The notes under the pieces: generated by a model
Database searches by the model: none
What the model was told of the DNA's origin: nothing
Seen by the model: only the letters and a program-made list of their open reading frames with translations
In this document: piece after piece, positions 45,908 through 54,663 of the stretch
How the letters are laid out: each line of letters starts with the position of its first letter
Numbering within the stretch: the stretch's first letter is position 1
Assembly: GCF_004114695.1 (NCBI RefSeq)
Contig: NZ_CP035310.1
Coordinates: 1,223,501 to 1,287,500, forward strand
From: Erythrobacter sp. HKB08
GTDB taxonomy: Bacteria; Pseudomonadota; Alphaproteobacteria; Sphingomonadales; Sphingomonadaceae
Direction: 5' to 3'
Length of the DNA stretch: 64,000 bases
Made by a program: the position numbers and the translations under genes

Positions 45908-45961
45908 CCGCCCTGACTAGCGTGCCCAAGCGGGCAGGCCAAGCAGGATGACCGGGCGCAG

Positions 45962-47083
45962 TCAGCCGATCGGGCGCAGGCCGATTTCGCGGTAGGTTTG
46001 CGCCATTTCGTCGAGCCGGAACGGGTTGAGCCGGTCCGACATGGCGACCTGCTTGCGGCCGACGACGAAGGTGCGCGTGACCGGCTCCATCCCCTCGGCC
46101 GTGACCCGCAGGCGCAGCAGCGGCACGAAGAGATGGGCTTTGCCTTGCCGGATCAGCCGGATATCGGCGAGCGGCAGGCGGTATTCGCCGGTCAGTTGCT
46201 TGCTGCCGCCCGATGCAAGGACATCGATCGTCGAAAGCGCCGGAAGCGTGACCGACTTGGCGGCGACCTGCTGTTCGACCGGCAGCGAGCTGTGCGCAGT
46301 GGTCATGTCCGCTTCGACCTCGACACCGCGCAGCGGCTCGCCAGACCTGTTGGTCAGCGTGATCGAGTAGGACAGCGTGGCGTTGCGGAAGCTGCGGCCG
46401 AGCGAAATCGCCTTGGCCTCGATGCGCAGGCCATCGCTGGCAGGCGCGGGTGCAGCGGCTGGCTTTTCGGGCGCCTTGGCCCCGCCGACCTTGGGCTTCT
46501 CGATAGTCGGCGGCGTGCGCACGGCAGCCGTGCGGCCGCGCAGGGCGATGAAGCCGAGCGCGCCGAGCAATGCAGCGGCGATCGCGCCGATCAGCCACCA
46601 GACCCAGCCAAGCGGGGTTTCCGCTTCGGGAATATCCTCGGTCGTTTCGGACACCGGAGCCTGCGGTGCAGGGGGCGCAGCCGGGAGCGAAATCTCGGGT
46701 GTAGCCTGTGCGTCCGGCGTTATCGCGGCGCCGCTCGTCGGCACCGGCTGGGGCGCGGGCGAAGCAGGCGTGGTCGATGCAGGCGCGGGCTGCGGACGGG
46801 CAGGCGTGAACCGCTCGGGCGCAGGCGTCGGCGTGCTGCGCGCAGCGGGAGCCTGCGTTGCGGTCGGGGTGGGCGAGGGCGTCGGCGCGGGTGCGGAGGT
46901 GTTCGCGGCGCGCGGACGGGTGCGGATCGGTGCTTCTGGATCGACGGGGCCCTGGACCGCCGGGCCGGTCGGCGTCGGCGTTGGCTCCGGCTGCAGCTGG
47001 AAATCGCGCAGCGACGGCGGCGCTGCGAGTGCGGGAGCGGCCACGAGGGCGATCAGGGGAAGAAGGGCAGGGACGAAACGCAT
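45962..47083 (-). CDS. Proline/threonine-rich membrane protein of unknown function
   Basis: A 373-residue protein with a signal peptide (MRFVPALLPLIALVAAPALA), a Pro/Thr/Ala-rich, low-complexity region at about 30-155, one span at 159-181 (WVWWLIGAIAAALLGALGF) and a C-terminal cytoplasmic domain that begins near 215 (LRIEAKAISLGRSFRNATLSYSITL) and looks beta-rich. I recognise no family. It is transcribed away from queF, with a 116-base shared upstream region. Confidence 0.72.
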   Translation of the reverse strand: MRFVPALLPLIALVAAPALAAPPSLRDFQLQPEPTPTPTGPAVQGPVDPEAPIRTRPRAANTSAPAPTPSPTPTATQAPAARSTPTPAPERFTPARPQPAPASTTPASPAPQPVPTSGAAITPDAQATPEISLPAAPPAPQAPVSETTEDIPEAETPLGWVWWLIGAIAAALLGALGFIALRGRTAAVRTPPTIEKPKVGGAKAPEKPAAAPAPASDGLRIEAKAISLGRSFRNATLSYSITLTNRSGEPLRGVEVEADMTTAHSSLPVEQQVAAKSVTLPALSTIDVLASGGSKQLTGEYRLPLADIRLIRQGKAHLFVPLLRLRVTAEGMEPVTRTFVVGRKQVAMSDRLNPFRLDEMAQTYREIGLRPIG

Positions 47084-47199
47084 TGTCGGTCTTTGTGTGG
47101 GTTCGCCAATCGAAGCGAGGGGCGCGCTGAATAGGCTCTGAACCCGCCGAGCGCTACCGGTGACTTGTGCTGGACGCGCGATCGCGGCATGGGCGCGGC

Positions 47200-47673
47200 A
47201 TGAGTGACACACATTCCGGCGACAAGGGCCGTCCGCAGTTCCTCGGCCAGCAGACCCCGCTTCCCGCTTCGCCCGAGGAAGCGGTGCTCGATTACGTGCC
47301 CAATCCGCGCAGCGGCGCGCTTTATCTCGTGCGCTTCGCCGCGCCCGAGTTCACGTCGCTGTGCCCGGTCACCGGCCAGCCCGACTTCGCGCATCTCGTC
47401 ATCGACTATGCGCCCGGCGAGACAATCGTCGAATCGAAGAGCCTCAAGCTGTTCCTCGGCTCGTTCCGCAACCACAACGGCTTCCACGAGGACGTGACGG
47501 TCGGCATCGGCCAGCGCCTCGCCGAGGAAATGAAGCCGAAATGGCTGCGCATCGGCGGCTACTGGTACCCGCGCGGCGGCATCCCGATCGACGTGTTCTG
47601 GCAGACCGGCGCGCCGCCCGAAGGTCTTTGGGTGCCCGAACAGGGCGTCCAGTCCTACCGCGGACGCGGCTGA
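47200..47673 (+). CDS. queF: NADPH-dependent 7-cyano-7-deazaguanine reductase QueF
   Basis: Reduces preQ0 to preQ1 in queuosine biosynthesis. The 157 residues correspond to the short, single-domain form. The catalytic Cys55 and Asp62 are in [13 protein letters not shown], and the NADPH/substrate motif [21 protein letters not shown] is complete. The ATG at 47200 gives [10 protein letters not shown]; in-frame codons upstream are not conserved-looking. No other queuosine genes are in the window. Confidence 0.95.
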   Translation: MSDTHSGDKGRPQFLGQQTPLPASPEEAVLDYVPNPRSGALYLVRFAAPEFTSLCPVTGQPDFAHLVIDYAPGETIVESKSLKLFLGSFRNHNGFHEDVTVGIGQRLAEEMKPKWLRIGGYWYPRGGIPIDVFWQTGAPPEGLWVPEQGVQSYRGRG

Positions 47674-47698
47674 GGATTTCCTCGAAAACACGCGCGCA

Positions 47699-47716
47699 AT
47701 GCCATCAAGATGGCAT
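47699..47716. promoter_or_regulatory. Inverted repeat before the sensor kinase gene
   Basis: ATGCCATC and GATGGCAT flank AA, a perfect 8-bp inverted repeat 51 bases before the proposed kinase start. No T-run follows. It is either an operator or a hairpin ending the queF message. Confidence 0.45.
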
Positions 47717-47767
47717 GGCCTGAACCTACTGCGCCCGCTAAGCCGGGGCGGTGGGGAGTATTGAACT

Positions 47768-49615
47768 TTGACCTGGCTGACGCCGGACCGGCGCCGCCTG
47801 CTCGGCATCGTGCTGCTGGTGCAGGCGATCGTCTGGCTGGGCATCATTCCCCTGTTCGATGCCGAGACCAACAGCATCGACTATGTGAAGATCACCGGCT
47901 TCGAACATGCCGAGGTTGAGGACCCGGCGTGGGAGACTGTCGCTTCGGCCGACTTCGAGGAAACCGAGCCGGTCCTGCGAATCTGCTGCGATGCCGGCTA
48001 TCACGCGGTGCGCATGACCTTCGACCTCGATGAGGTGCCGGAGGAAGGGCTCGGCCTTATCCACGAGCTTTACGCGCCGACCTTCGAAATCCGGCTCAAC
48101 GATGTGCTCATATACGAGGAGGGATCGCTCGATCTCGACGCGATCGGCTTCGAAGGGCTCGGCCACCGGGCGATAACGCCGCTGCCGTCTGCCGTCCTGC
48201 GCGAGGGCGAGAACGAGCTGGTCTATACCATCGCGCAGAAAGAAGGCTGGCTCGCCTCGACCGCGAGCTATTCGCTGATCGCAAGCCAGGCCGAGCTGGA
48301 CCGCGTGTTCGGCCACCGGCTCTTCATGCTCAACGAATACAAGTTCATCAGCATCACCATCGGCTATTTCGTCGCGCTGCTGGCGTTCCTCGGCTGGGTG
48401 AGAGGCGACAGGCAGCCCTACCTGTTCTGGCTCGGCACTCTGGCGACGCTCTGGGCATTCGGACTGCACCAGCAGAAATGGCACGATCTGCCCCTGCCGG
48501 CAGACTGGCGGGCATTGCTGATGGGCGTGCTCCTGATTGCGCTCGCATTCGCGTGGGTCATGACGATTAACGCCTGGGGACCGGGCCGGGTGCGCCGCGT
48601 GGGACTGATATCGGCGGTTCTCATGGCAATCCTGACGGCGGCGTCGATAGCCGCCTATCTGTACCAGCTCTCGCATGGCGAGATCCTGATCAGTGCCGAG
48701 ATCGTGGTCTTCATCGCAACTGCGCTCGGCGGGCTGGGCTTCATCGGCCTGCTGCTCGCCAAGCTGCCGAAGATATCGCGCACGCTGCATTGGGAGTTCG
48801 CCATCTTCTTCGCGATGGCGGTGTTGCTGCTACGCGAGCTGGCGATACGGATATTCGACCTGCCGATGATCCTCGCGCTCGACTACGTCCTGCCGCTGCT
48901 CCTCGTCGCGCTCGCCGCTGCCTTCTTTGCGCGCAACATCCGCCTGTTCCGTTCCTCCGAGCAGATCAACGCATTGTTGCAGGAACAGCTCGACGAGCGG
49001 ACCGCGCAACTTGCCGTGGCGCACGAGCGCGAGAAGGTGCTCGTGGCCGAGCAGGCCTACCAGGAAGAGCGCCAGCGGATCCTGCGCGACATGCACGACG
49101 GCCTCGGCTCGAGCCTGATGTCGATGCTGCTCGCCGCACGGCGGGGCAAGGCCGATCCGGAGCGCGTTGCGAACGGCCTGCAGGGTGTCATCGACGAGAT
49201 GCGCCTGCTGATCGATTCGATGGATACGGTCGGGGAATCGCTGCAGTCCGCGCTCAGCCTGTTTCGCAACCGTGCCGAAGAGCGCGTGCCCGAAAGCGGC
49301 TTTTCCCTGACGTGGGAGGATCGCTCGGACGGGCAGCTACCCGAGCTGCCGCCGCGCACGGTGCTGCAGGTGTTTCGCGTCATGCAGGAAGCGCTGACCA
49401 ATGCCCTCAAGCACAGCACGGGCCGGTCGATCACGATCCGCGTCGAACCGGGCGTAATCAGCGTGATCGACGATGGCGACAGCTTCGACGGCCCGCGCGA
49501 CGGGGGACGCGGGCTGGAGAACATGGCGGCCCGCTCGCGCCAGATCGGCGGCGACTTCACGATCGGACGTGAAGAGGGGAAGACCGTGGCGCGGATTACG
49601 CTGCCTACTTCCTGA
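47768..49615 (+). CDS. Sensor histidine kinase, 7TM type with HisKA_3 domain
   Basis: A 615-residue membrane kinase. One span (about 12-29) is followed by an extracytoplasmic beta-rich domain to about 190 like 7TMR-DISM sensors, then about seven spans to residue 400, a coiled coil and a NarL-type kinase core: the phosphoacceptor His443 in QRILRDMHDGLGSS, N545 in QEALTNALKHS, and ATP lid GGRGLENMAARS. The start is TTG, supported by GGGGAG nine bases upstream. No response regulator is adjacent, so its partner is elsewhere. Its 3' end overlaps the convergent gene by 11 bases. Confidence 0.88.
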   Translation: MTWLTPDRRRLLGIVLLVQAIVWLGIIPLFDAETNSIDYVKITGFEHAEVEDPAWETVASADFEETEPVLRICCDAGYHAVRMTFDLDEVPEEGLGLIHELYAPTFEIRLNDVLIYEEGSLDLDAIGFEGLGHRAITPLPSAVLREGENELVYTIAQKEGWLASTASYSLIASQAELDRVFGHRLFMLNEYKFISITIGYFVALLAFLGWVRGDRQPYLFWLGTLATLWAFGLHQQKWHDLPLPADWRALLMGVLLIALAFAWVMTINAWGPGRVRRVGLISAVLMAILTAASIAAYLYQLSHGEILISAEIVVFIATALGGLGFIGLLLAKLPKISRTLHWEFAIFFAMAVLLLRELAIRIFDLPMILALDYVLPLLLVALAAAFFARNIRLFRSSEQINALLQEQLDERTAQLAVAHEREKVLVAEQAYQEERQRILRDMHDGLGSSLMSMLLAARRGKADPERVANGLQGVIDEMRLLIDSMDTVGESLQSALSLFRNRAEERVPESGFSLTWEDRSDGQLPELPPRTVLQVFRVMQEALTNALKHSTGRSITIRVEPGVISVIDDGDSFDGPRDGGRGLENMAARSRQIGGDFTIGREEGKTVARITLPTS

Positions 49616-50327
49616 CCCGCCAATCGCGCTTGTAGGTCGATTCCTCGTGATATTTGCGCTGCTGCGCCTCCGCCTGCTCGGCCAGTTCTGCCTCGCTCGA
49701 GACACGTGCCTCGCTATCCTTGACCAGCGTGTCGCGCCTGATTGGAATGACCTGCGCTATCGGCGTGCCTTTCGGCAGGACATGGTCGCCCACCGGGCCG
49801 GTCCAGACGAAGGGGAAGTTCACCGTCGTGTCGAAGCGGTCGCAATCGACGAAGCCGGAAAAGCACTGGAACGGCAGGTCCAGCCGCGCGAGCGGGTGGG
49901 TGAAGAGCACCGAATAGCCGTCCGGAACCTTGATCCGCCACGGGTTCATGAACTTGAGCGGCATGACGGCTTCGAACGGCGGTTCGGGACCGCCGATCTG
50001 CGAGGGCAAATGGTGGGACACCGGCTGGAAGGGAAAGTCCGGCTGCCAGCCCATCTCGATCGCCATGCGGTCCTGCGGGATCCTCAGCAGCACGTCGCAC
50101 GGCAACGGGATGATGAAGCCGAGCGAGAAGGCATCGGTCATCGGCATGCAGGCCTTGGCCGTCATGCCGGGCATGCCGTGTTCGTCGGGAATGCCGAGTT
50201 CATGCGGTAGGCGCTTGAACCAGTCCGGCGCGAAGCGGATCGCCTTTTCCGGCGTCGGGATGAGGCCGTCCAGCTCCGGATCGCACAGGAATTCGACCCT
50301 CGGTTCGTCCTGCATTTCGTCCGGCAT
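49605..50327 (-). CDS. Conserved hypothetical protein, DUF6065-like
   Basis: A 240-residue protein without signal or spans. The segment DGLIPTPEKAIRFAPDWFKRLPHELG recalls DUF6065-type proteins, where a PDWFK(K/R)LP block is near the N-terminus; this link is tentative. The C-terminal SSEAELAEQAEAQQRKYHEES is helical and charged. Genes of this type are often isolated or phage-associated, but no phage genes lie around it. It overlaps the tail of the kinase gene. Confidence 0.6.
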   Translation of the reverse strand: MPDEMQDEPRVEFLCDPELDGLIPTPEKAIRFAPDWFKRLPHELGIPDEHGMPGMTAKACMPMTDAFSLGFIIPLPCDVLLRIPQDRMAIEMGWQPDFPFQPVSHHLPSQIGGPEPPFEAVMPLKFMNPWRIKVPDGYSVLFTHPLARLDLPFQCFSGFVDCDRFDTTVNFPFVWTGPVGDHVLPKGTPIAQVIPIRRDTLVKDSEARVSSEAELAEQAEAQQRKYHEESTYKRDWRVRK

Positions 50328-50382
50328 CTCGTCCCCCCTCTCCGGCGCATCCTAGCCCCTTTCCATGGGCGAAAACAATCGG

Positions 50383-50411
50383 TTGACTCAGGTTGCCCGA
50401 GCAAACATTCT
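50383..50411 (+). promoter_or_regulatory. Sigma-70-like promoter of the TM2 gene
   Basis: TTGACT and CATTCT are separated by 17 bases, 20 bases before the TM2 start codon. The -35 box is near consensus; the -10 box is weaker. The leader contains GAGGGGG as ribosome site. Confidence 0.5.
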
Positions 50412-50430
50412 CGCCGCATAGAGGGGGATA

Positions 50431-50775
50431 ATGATGGACGACGCTACCCGCACGCAGCTGATGTTCCAGGCGCAGAAGAAGTCGACCGGGGCAGCCTATG
50501 TGCTCTGGTTCTTCCTCGGCGGGTTCGGCGCGCACCGGTTCTATCTCGGCCAGACGGGAACTGCGGTCGCGCAGCTCCTCCTGCTGCTGTTCGGCTGGAT
50601 CCCGCTCGGCCTCGGCTGGCTGGTGCTCGGGGTGTGGTGGCTTATCGATGCATTCCTCATCCCCGGCATCATCGAGCGCGAGGATATGGCGACGATCCAG
50701 CGGCTTGGCGGCATGCCTGCCACGCGCGGCCCGGCCTATCGCGACCAGGTTCGCCCGGCGCAGCGCGACTACTGA
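50431..50775 (+). CDS. TM2 domain-containing membrane protein
   Basis: A 114-residue inner-membrane protein. The TM2 signature is present: KKSTGAAYVLWFFLGGFGAHRFYLGQTGTAVAQLLL, with the conserved G-x-H-R-F-Y-L-G, and two spans joined by a short turn, ending in WWLIDAFLIPG. The C-terminal 35 residues are polar. The ATG follows GAGGGGG at good spacing. Function unknown. Confidence 0.88.
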   Translation: MMDDATRTQLMFQAQKKSTGAAYVLWFFLGGFGAHRFYLGQTGTAVAQLLLLLFGWIPLGLGWLVLGVWWLIDAFLIPGIIEREDMATIQRLGGMPATRGPAYRDQVRPAQRDY

Positions 50776-50778
50776 GCG

Positions 50779-52884
50779 TCAGGCCGCGCTCCGGCGCAAT
50801 TCGAAAATCGCGACGCTTTCCGCCTTCTGGAGCGGCATGGGCAGACCAGCCTCGGCAAGCCAGCTGCCCGAATAGCGCACGGTGTCCTCGCGCATCCGGT
50901 CGAAGATCGCAGCCTGCGGCCAGCTGAAACCCGGCTGCTGCGCGATTTCGAGCAGGCCGACATCCCAGTGATCCGCATCAATCGCGAAGGGCAGGCATAG
51001 CGGGCGAGGGCGCTTGTCGCTCGCCGGTTCGGTGCGGATGCAGAAGAGCAGCTTGTGATCCTCGGTCCCCTGCGCCTGCCAGCGCAGCCCGTCCGGGCCT
51101 TCGCCCAAATCGACGCGGCCTGCATGGAGGAGGTCGCGCCACTGCTTGTAGAATGCAATCCACCGGGCGAGTTCGGCGCGATCCTCCTCCGGCAGCCGCT
51201 CCGGGTCGAGTTCGACGCCGAGATGCCCCATGCAGGCAATCGCCGCGCGGAAGGCGAGCGGGTGGCTGCGCCCCGTAGCATGCGCCGGGCTGGCTCCGAC
51301 ATGCGAGCCCATGATTTCCGGCGGCAGGAACGCAAGGAAGCCGCGCTGCATCGCAATGCGCGAGACCGCGTCGATATTGTCGCTCGTCCAGAAACGATGG
51401 ACGTAGCGGGCCATCCCGGCATCGCTGCGCCCGCCGCCTGCCGCGCATCCTTCGATCTCGACGTGCGGGTGTGCAGCGCGCAGGCGCTCCAGCAAGCGAT
51501 AGGTGCCAAGCGTCTGACCCGCGCCGCCCGACGGGGCATGGGCGCGGTTTTGGTCCCATTTGAGATAGGAGATCGGGGCCGAACGCAGGATCGTGTCGAG
51601 CCGCTCGAACAGGTAATCGCGCACGTCCTCGCGCCGCATGTCGAGCACGAGCTGGTTGCGCGCAGTCGGGCGGGGGCGACCTTCGCTCGCCAGCGCCCAG
51701 TCGGGATGCGCGCGGTAGAGATCGCTGTCGGGATTGACCATTTCCGGCTCGACCCACAGGCCGAACTGCATGCCGAGGCCTTCCACCTCGCGGGCCAGCG
51801 GGCCGAGGCCGTCGGGATATGTCTCGCTATCGGGCTCCCAGTCGCCGAGCCCTGCGCGGTCGTTGCGGCGGCCCTTGAACCATCCGTCGTCGAGAACGAA
51901 GCGCTCGATACCGATGGATGCGCCCGCCTCGGCAAGGCCTTTCATCCTCTCGGCATCGTGATTGAAATAGCACGCTTCCCAGCTGTTGAGATGGACCGGG
52001 CGCGGGCTCATGGCGTCGCCGGGCCAGGCGAGAAGCGTGCGCACGGCCGCATGTTGCTGCGCCATCGCGCCGTTGCGACCATGCGTCGAAATGGCGAGGA
52101 ATGCATCGGGCGCCTGCCAACTTTCGCCCGGCTCTAGGCGGATTTCGCCCGCCATGGCGTTCGTTTCTGCGACCAGCGTATGCGTGCCCTCGATCTGCCG
52201 TTCGACCGCGAGAGTGCTATCGCCCGACCACGCGAGTTGCGCGGCGATGGCGAGACCCGAATGCCAGGTGCACCCTTCGCCGAGCACATAGAGCCCGGGC
52301 GGCCCGCCATGCCCTGACACGCCTTCGCGCGTCGCGCGCTCCCAACGCTGCTGGGGCAGCGGCTCGCGGCATTCGGCAAGCTCGGCAATGTGCCGTCCGC
52401 GCCACGACACGATCTCGCGCGACTGGGCCGGAAGCGGCAGGTGGAGGCTCGCAAGCCGCGCGACCGAGATCGGGCGGTCGCCTTCGTTTGTCAGGCTGGT
52501 GCGGAACCGGAAAGCACCGCCTGCGACAGTCGTGATTTCGAGCGAGACGGCGACACCGGCCACCTCGTCCCGAAACTCGGCCCTAAGCGCGCTGTCCGAA
52601 AGGTGCGCAGTGCAGGACGTTGCCGCGAATTCGACCACGCGTCCTTCTCCATCGGCCAGTTCGACCAGCGGCGGCCCGAACCACCCGAGCGCGCGGGATG
52701 GCATGACCGGAACCGCGATGTCCGTATCGAGCGCAAATGTCGCCAGCCCGCGGCCGTCGGCATCCGCAGGCAAGTCATCCGCGTTCACCCGCACTCCGCA
52801 ATGTCGCCAGAGCAGGCCGCGCTCGGCATCGTTCTCGAATACGAGGCTCGCCTGGTCGGTGTGAAGCGCGAGGATGTCCGCCAT
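50779..52884 (-). CDS. Alpha-galactosidase, glycoside hydrolase family 36
   Basis: Hydrolyses terminal alpha-galactosides (melibiose, raffinose). The 701 residues have an N-terminal beta-sandwich and a central (beta/alpha)8 barrel. The nucleophile D444 is in YLKWDQNR and the acid/base D502 is in FWTSDNID; FVLDDGWFKGRRND and PEMVNPDSDLYR are further GH36 blocks. No signal peptide, so cytosolic. The ATG at 52884 follows a GTG one codon earlier; no strong ribosome site is seen. It is isolated, with no transporter or regulator beside it. Confidence 0.92.
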   Translation of the reverse strand: MADILALHTDQASLVFENDAERGLLWRHCGVRVNADDLPADADGRGLATFALDTDIAVPVMPSRALGWFGPPLVELADGEGRVVEFAATSCTAHLSDSALRAEFRDEVAGVAVSLEITTVAGGAFRFRTSLTNEGDRPISVARLASLHLPLPAQSREIVSWRGRHIAELAECREPLPQQRWERATREGVSGHGGPPGLYVLGEGCTWHSGLAIAAQLAWSGDSTLAVERQIEGTHTLVAETNAMAGEIRLEPGESWQAPDAFLAISTHGRNGAMAQQHAAVRTLLAWPGDAMSPRPVHLNSWEACYFNHDAERMKGLAEAGASIGIERFVLDDGWFKGRRNDRAGLGDWEPDSETYPDGLGPLAREVEGLGMQFGLWVEPEMVNPDSDLYRAHPDWALASEGRPRPTARNQLVLDMRREDVRDYLFERLDTILRSAPISYLKWDQNRAHAPSGGAGQTLGTYRLLERLRAAHPHVEIEGCAAGGGRSDAGMARYVHRFWTSDNIDAVSRIAMQRGFLAFLPPEIMGSHVGASPAHATGRSHPLAFRAAIACMGHLGVELDPERLPEEDRAELARWIAFYKQWRDLLHAGRVDLGEGPDGLRWQAQGTEDHKLLFCIRTEPASDKRPRPLCLPFAIDADHWDVGLLEIAQQPGFSWPQAAIFDRMREDTVRYSGSWLAEAGLPMPLQKAESVAIFELRRSAA

Positions 52885-53088
52885 CACCTAGGCCCGGCGA
52901 CCTTGGACCAAGTTGGCAGGTACGGGCATTCTCGGTCCTTTCTTTTGCTCGACGCGGCGCTCTTGAGGCGGCGGTGGTTCTCCTTGGACCGTTGGACAGC
53001 GCGCGGGCGAATGCAAGGATTTAGAAGTTTCACCTCGCCAATCGGCTCCGTACCGCACCGGGCAGCCTGCGCACCGGTTCTGACGAGC

Positions 53089-53116
53089 TTGGACCGCGCC
53101 TTTGAAATCCCATAAT
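53089..53116 (+). promoter_or_regulatory. Promoter of the molybdenum oxidoreductase operon
   Basis: TTGGAC and CATAAT are 16 bases apart, placing a transcription start about 50 bases before the TTG start codon of the small subunit. It lies in a 289-base gap that is otherwise without recognisable genes and separates the operon from the divergent galactosidase. Confidence 0.5.
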
Positions 53117-53173
53117 TTCGAGCGACGGGGATACCTTTTGCCCGCTGGTTGTTCAGGAACGGAGGAGGCGCCT

Positions 53174-53680
53174 TTGTCCGACACCATCTCCGTAAACGGC
53201 ACATCGCATCAATTGCCCGACGAGCCCCGCACGACCCTGCTCGATTTCCTACGCCACGATCTCGGCCTGACCGGCACCAAGAAGGGCTGCGACCATGGCC
53301 AGTGCGGAGCCTGCACGGTCATCGTCAACGGGATCCGCATCAACAGCTGCCTGACGCTGGCGGTAATGCATGACGGCGACGAAGTGACGACCATCGAAGG
53401 TCTCGGAACGCCCGAGCAACCGTCCGATCTGCAAAAAGCTTTCTACGAGCATGACGGCTTCCAGTGCGGCTACTGCACTCCGGGCCAGATATGTTCTGCC
53501 ACTGCGATGCTGCAGGAATTTGCCAACGCCTGGCCCAGCGATGCGAGCGAAGACCTCGAAGGCGCGATGAAAGTCACCGGCGAAGAGATACGCGAACGCA
53601 TGAGCGGCAACCTTTGCCGCTGCGGGGCCTACGCCAACATTGTCGCTGCAATCCGCGAAGTGGCGGAGAAAAGCGCATGA
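53174..53680 (+). CDS. paoA: Aldehyde oxidoreductase [2Fe-2S] subunit, PaoA-like
   Basis: Electron-transfer subunit of a xanthine-oxidase-family enzyme. The 168 residues bind two clusters: C39/C44/C47/C59 in [12 protein letters not shown] (plant ferredoxin type) and the second set in QCGYCTPG and NLCRCGAY. Start is TTG, with GGAGGAGG five bases upstream; an earlier in-frame TTG at 53102 lacks such a site. E. coli PaoA carries a Tat signal and is periplasmic; this protein has none, so it is predicted cytosolic. Confidence 0.92.
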   Translation: MSDTISVNGTSHQLPDEPRTTLLDFLRHDLGLTGTKKGCDHGQCGACTVIVNGIRINSCLTLAVMHDGDEVTTIEGLGTPEQPSDLQKAFYEHDGFQCGYCTPGQICSATAMLQEFANAWPSDASEDLEGAMKVTGEEIRERMSGNLCRCGAYANIVAAIREVAEKSA

Positions 53681-54663
53681 GGCCCTTCGCATACGACAAG
53701 GCGCGCAGCATCGAGGAAGCGGCGAGCATCGTTTCGGACGAGAACGCGATGGCGATCGCCGGGGGGACCAATCTCCTCGACCTGATGAAGCTGCAAGTCG
53801 AAACGCCGGAGCGACTTTCCGATATCAATCGCATCGGCTTCGGCGAGATCGAGAACACCGCCGATGGAGGCCTTTCGCTCGGCGCGCTGGCGACGAATAC
53901 CGAAACCGCCGTGCACCCGCGCGTTCGGGCCGATTACCCGGTCCTGTCGCGTGCGATCCTTGCCGGCGCGACCCAGCAGCTTCGCAACAAGGCGACGAAC
54001 GGCGGCAATTTGTGCCAGCGCACGCGGTGCTTCTACTTCACCAATATCGACCAGCCCTGCAACAAGCGCGAGCCCGGAAGCGGCTGCGGCGCAATCGACG
54101 GTATCGCGAAACTGCATGCCATCCTTGGCACGAGCGAGCAGTGTATCGCGACCTATCCAGGCGACATGGCGGTAGCGCTCAGCGCGCTCGATGCGCAGGT
54201 CCAAATCGCCTCGGCCGATGGCGCGAAGCGGACGGTACCTGTGCGCGATTTTCACTGCCTGCCGGGCGACACGCCCTGGCGCGAAAACGTGCTGGATGAC
54301 GGGGAGATCATCACCGCCATCACCCTGCCTCCACCGGTGAAAGGCACCCAGATCTATCGCAAGGTGCGCGAGCGATCGTCCTATGCATTCGCCCTGGTTT
54401 CGGTCGCCGCCATCGTCGAGATCGAGGACGGCCTCTTTTCGCGGGCGGACCTCGCCTTCGGCGGCTTGGCGCACAAGCCGTGGCACGATCCGCGTATCGG
54501 CGAAGCGCTTATCGGCCAGCCGCCGACGCGCGAGGCGTTCGATGCCGCCGCCGACATACTTCTCGCCGATGCGCGGGGCTTCGGCGAGAACGACTTCAAG
54601 ATACCGCTCGCCCGGCGGACCCTCCACGCCGTCCTCGTACATGCAGCGGAGGAAGCGGCATGA
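53677..54663 (+). CDS. paoB: Aldehyde oxidoreductase FAD subunit with [4Fe-4S] insert, PaoB-like
   Basis: FAD-binding subunit of 328 residues. The FAD loop AIAGGTNLLDLMK and the ATQQLRNKATNGGNLCQ segment are typical. The insert QRTRCFYF, DQPCNKREPGSGCGAIDG and SEQCIATYPGDMA places Cys118, Cys128, Cys137 and Cys156 with the same spacing as the extra [4Fe-4S] ligands of E. coli PaoB, a trait not found in ordinary xanthine dehydrogenases. KVRERSSYAFALVSVAA is a further close match. ATGA overlaps join it to both neighbours. Confidence 0.93.
   Translation: MRPFAYDKARSIEEAASIVSDENAMAIAGGTNLLDLMKLQVETPERLSDINRIGFGEIENTADGGLSLGALATNTETAVHPRVRADYPVLSRAILAGATQQLRNKATNGGNLCQRTRCFYFTNIDQPCNKREPGSGCGAIDGIAKLHAILGTSEQCIATYPGDMAVALSALDAQVQIASADGAKRTVPVRDFHCLPGDTPWRENVLDDGEIITAITLPPPVKGTQIYRKVRERSSYAFALVSVAAIVEIEDGLFSRADLAFGGLAHKPWHDPRIGEALIGQPPTREAFDAAADILLADARGFGENDFKIPLARRTLHAVLVHAAEEAA

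Noticed and set aside
47084-47199. Possible preQ1 riboswitch before queF
   Set aside because: I looked for a short C-rich loop and A-rich tail near the ribosome site and did not find them; the region looks like a plain divergent promoter gap.
53102-53173. Longer N-terminus of PaoA starting at TTG 53102, with an RR pair that might be a Tat signal
   Set aside because: It overlaps the likely promoter's -10 region, has no hydrophobic stretch after the RR pair, and lacks a ribosome site, unlike the TTG at 53174.
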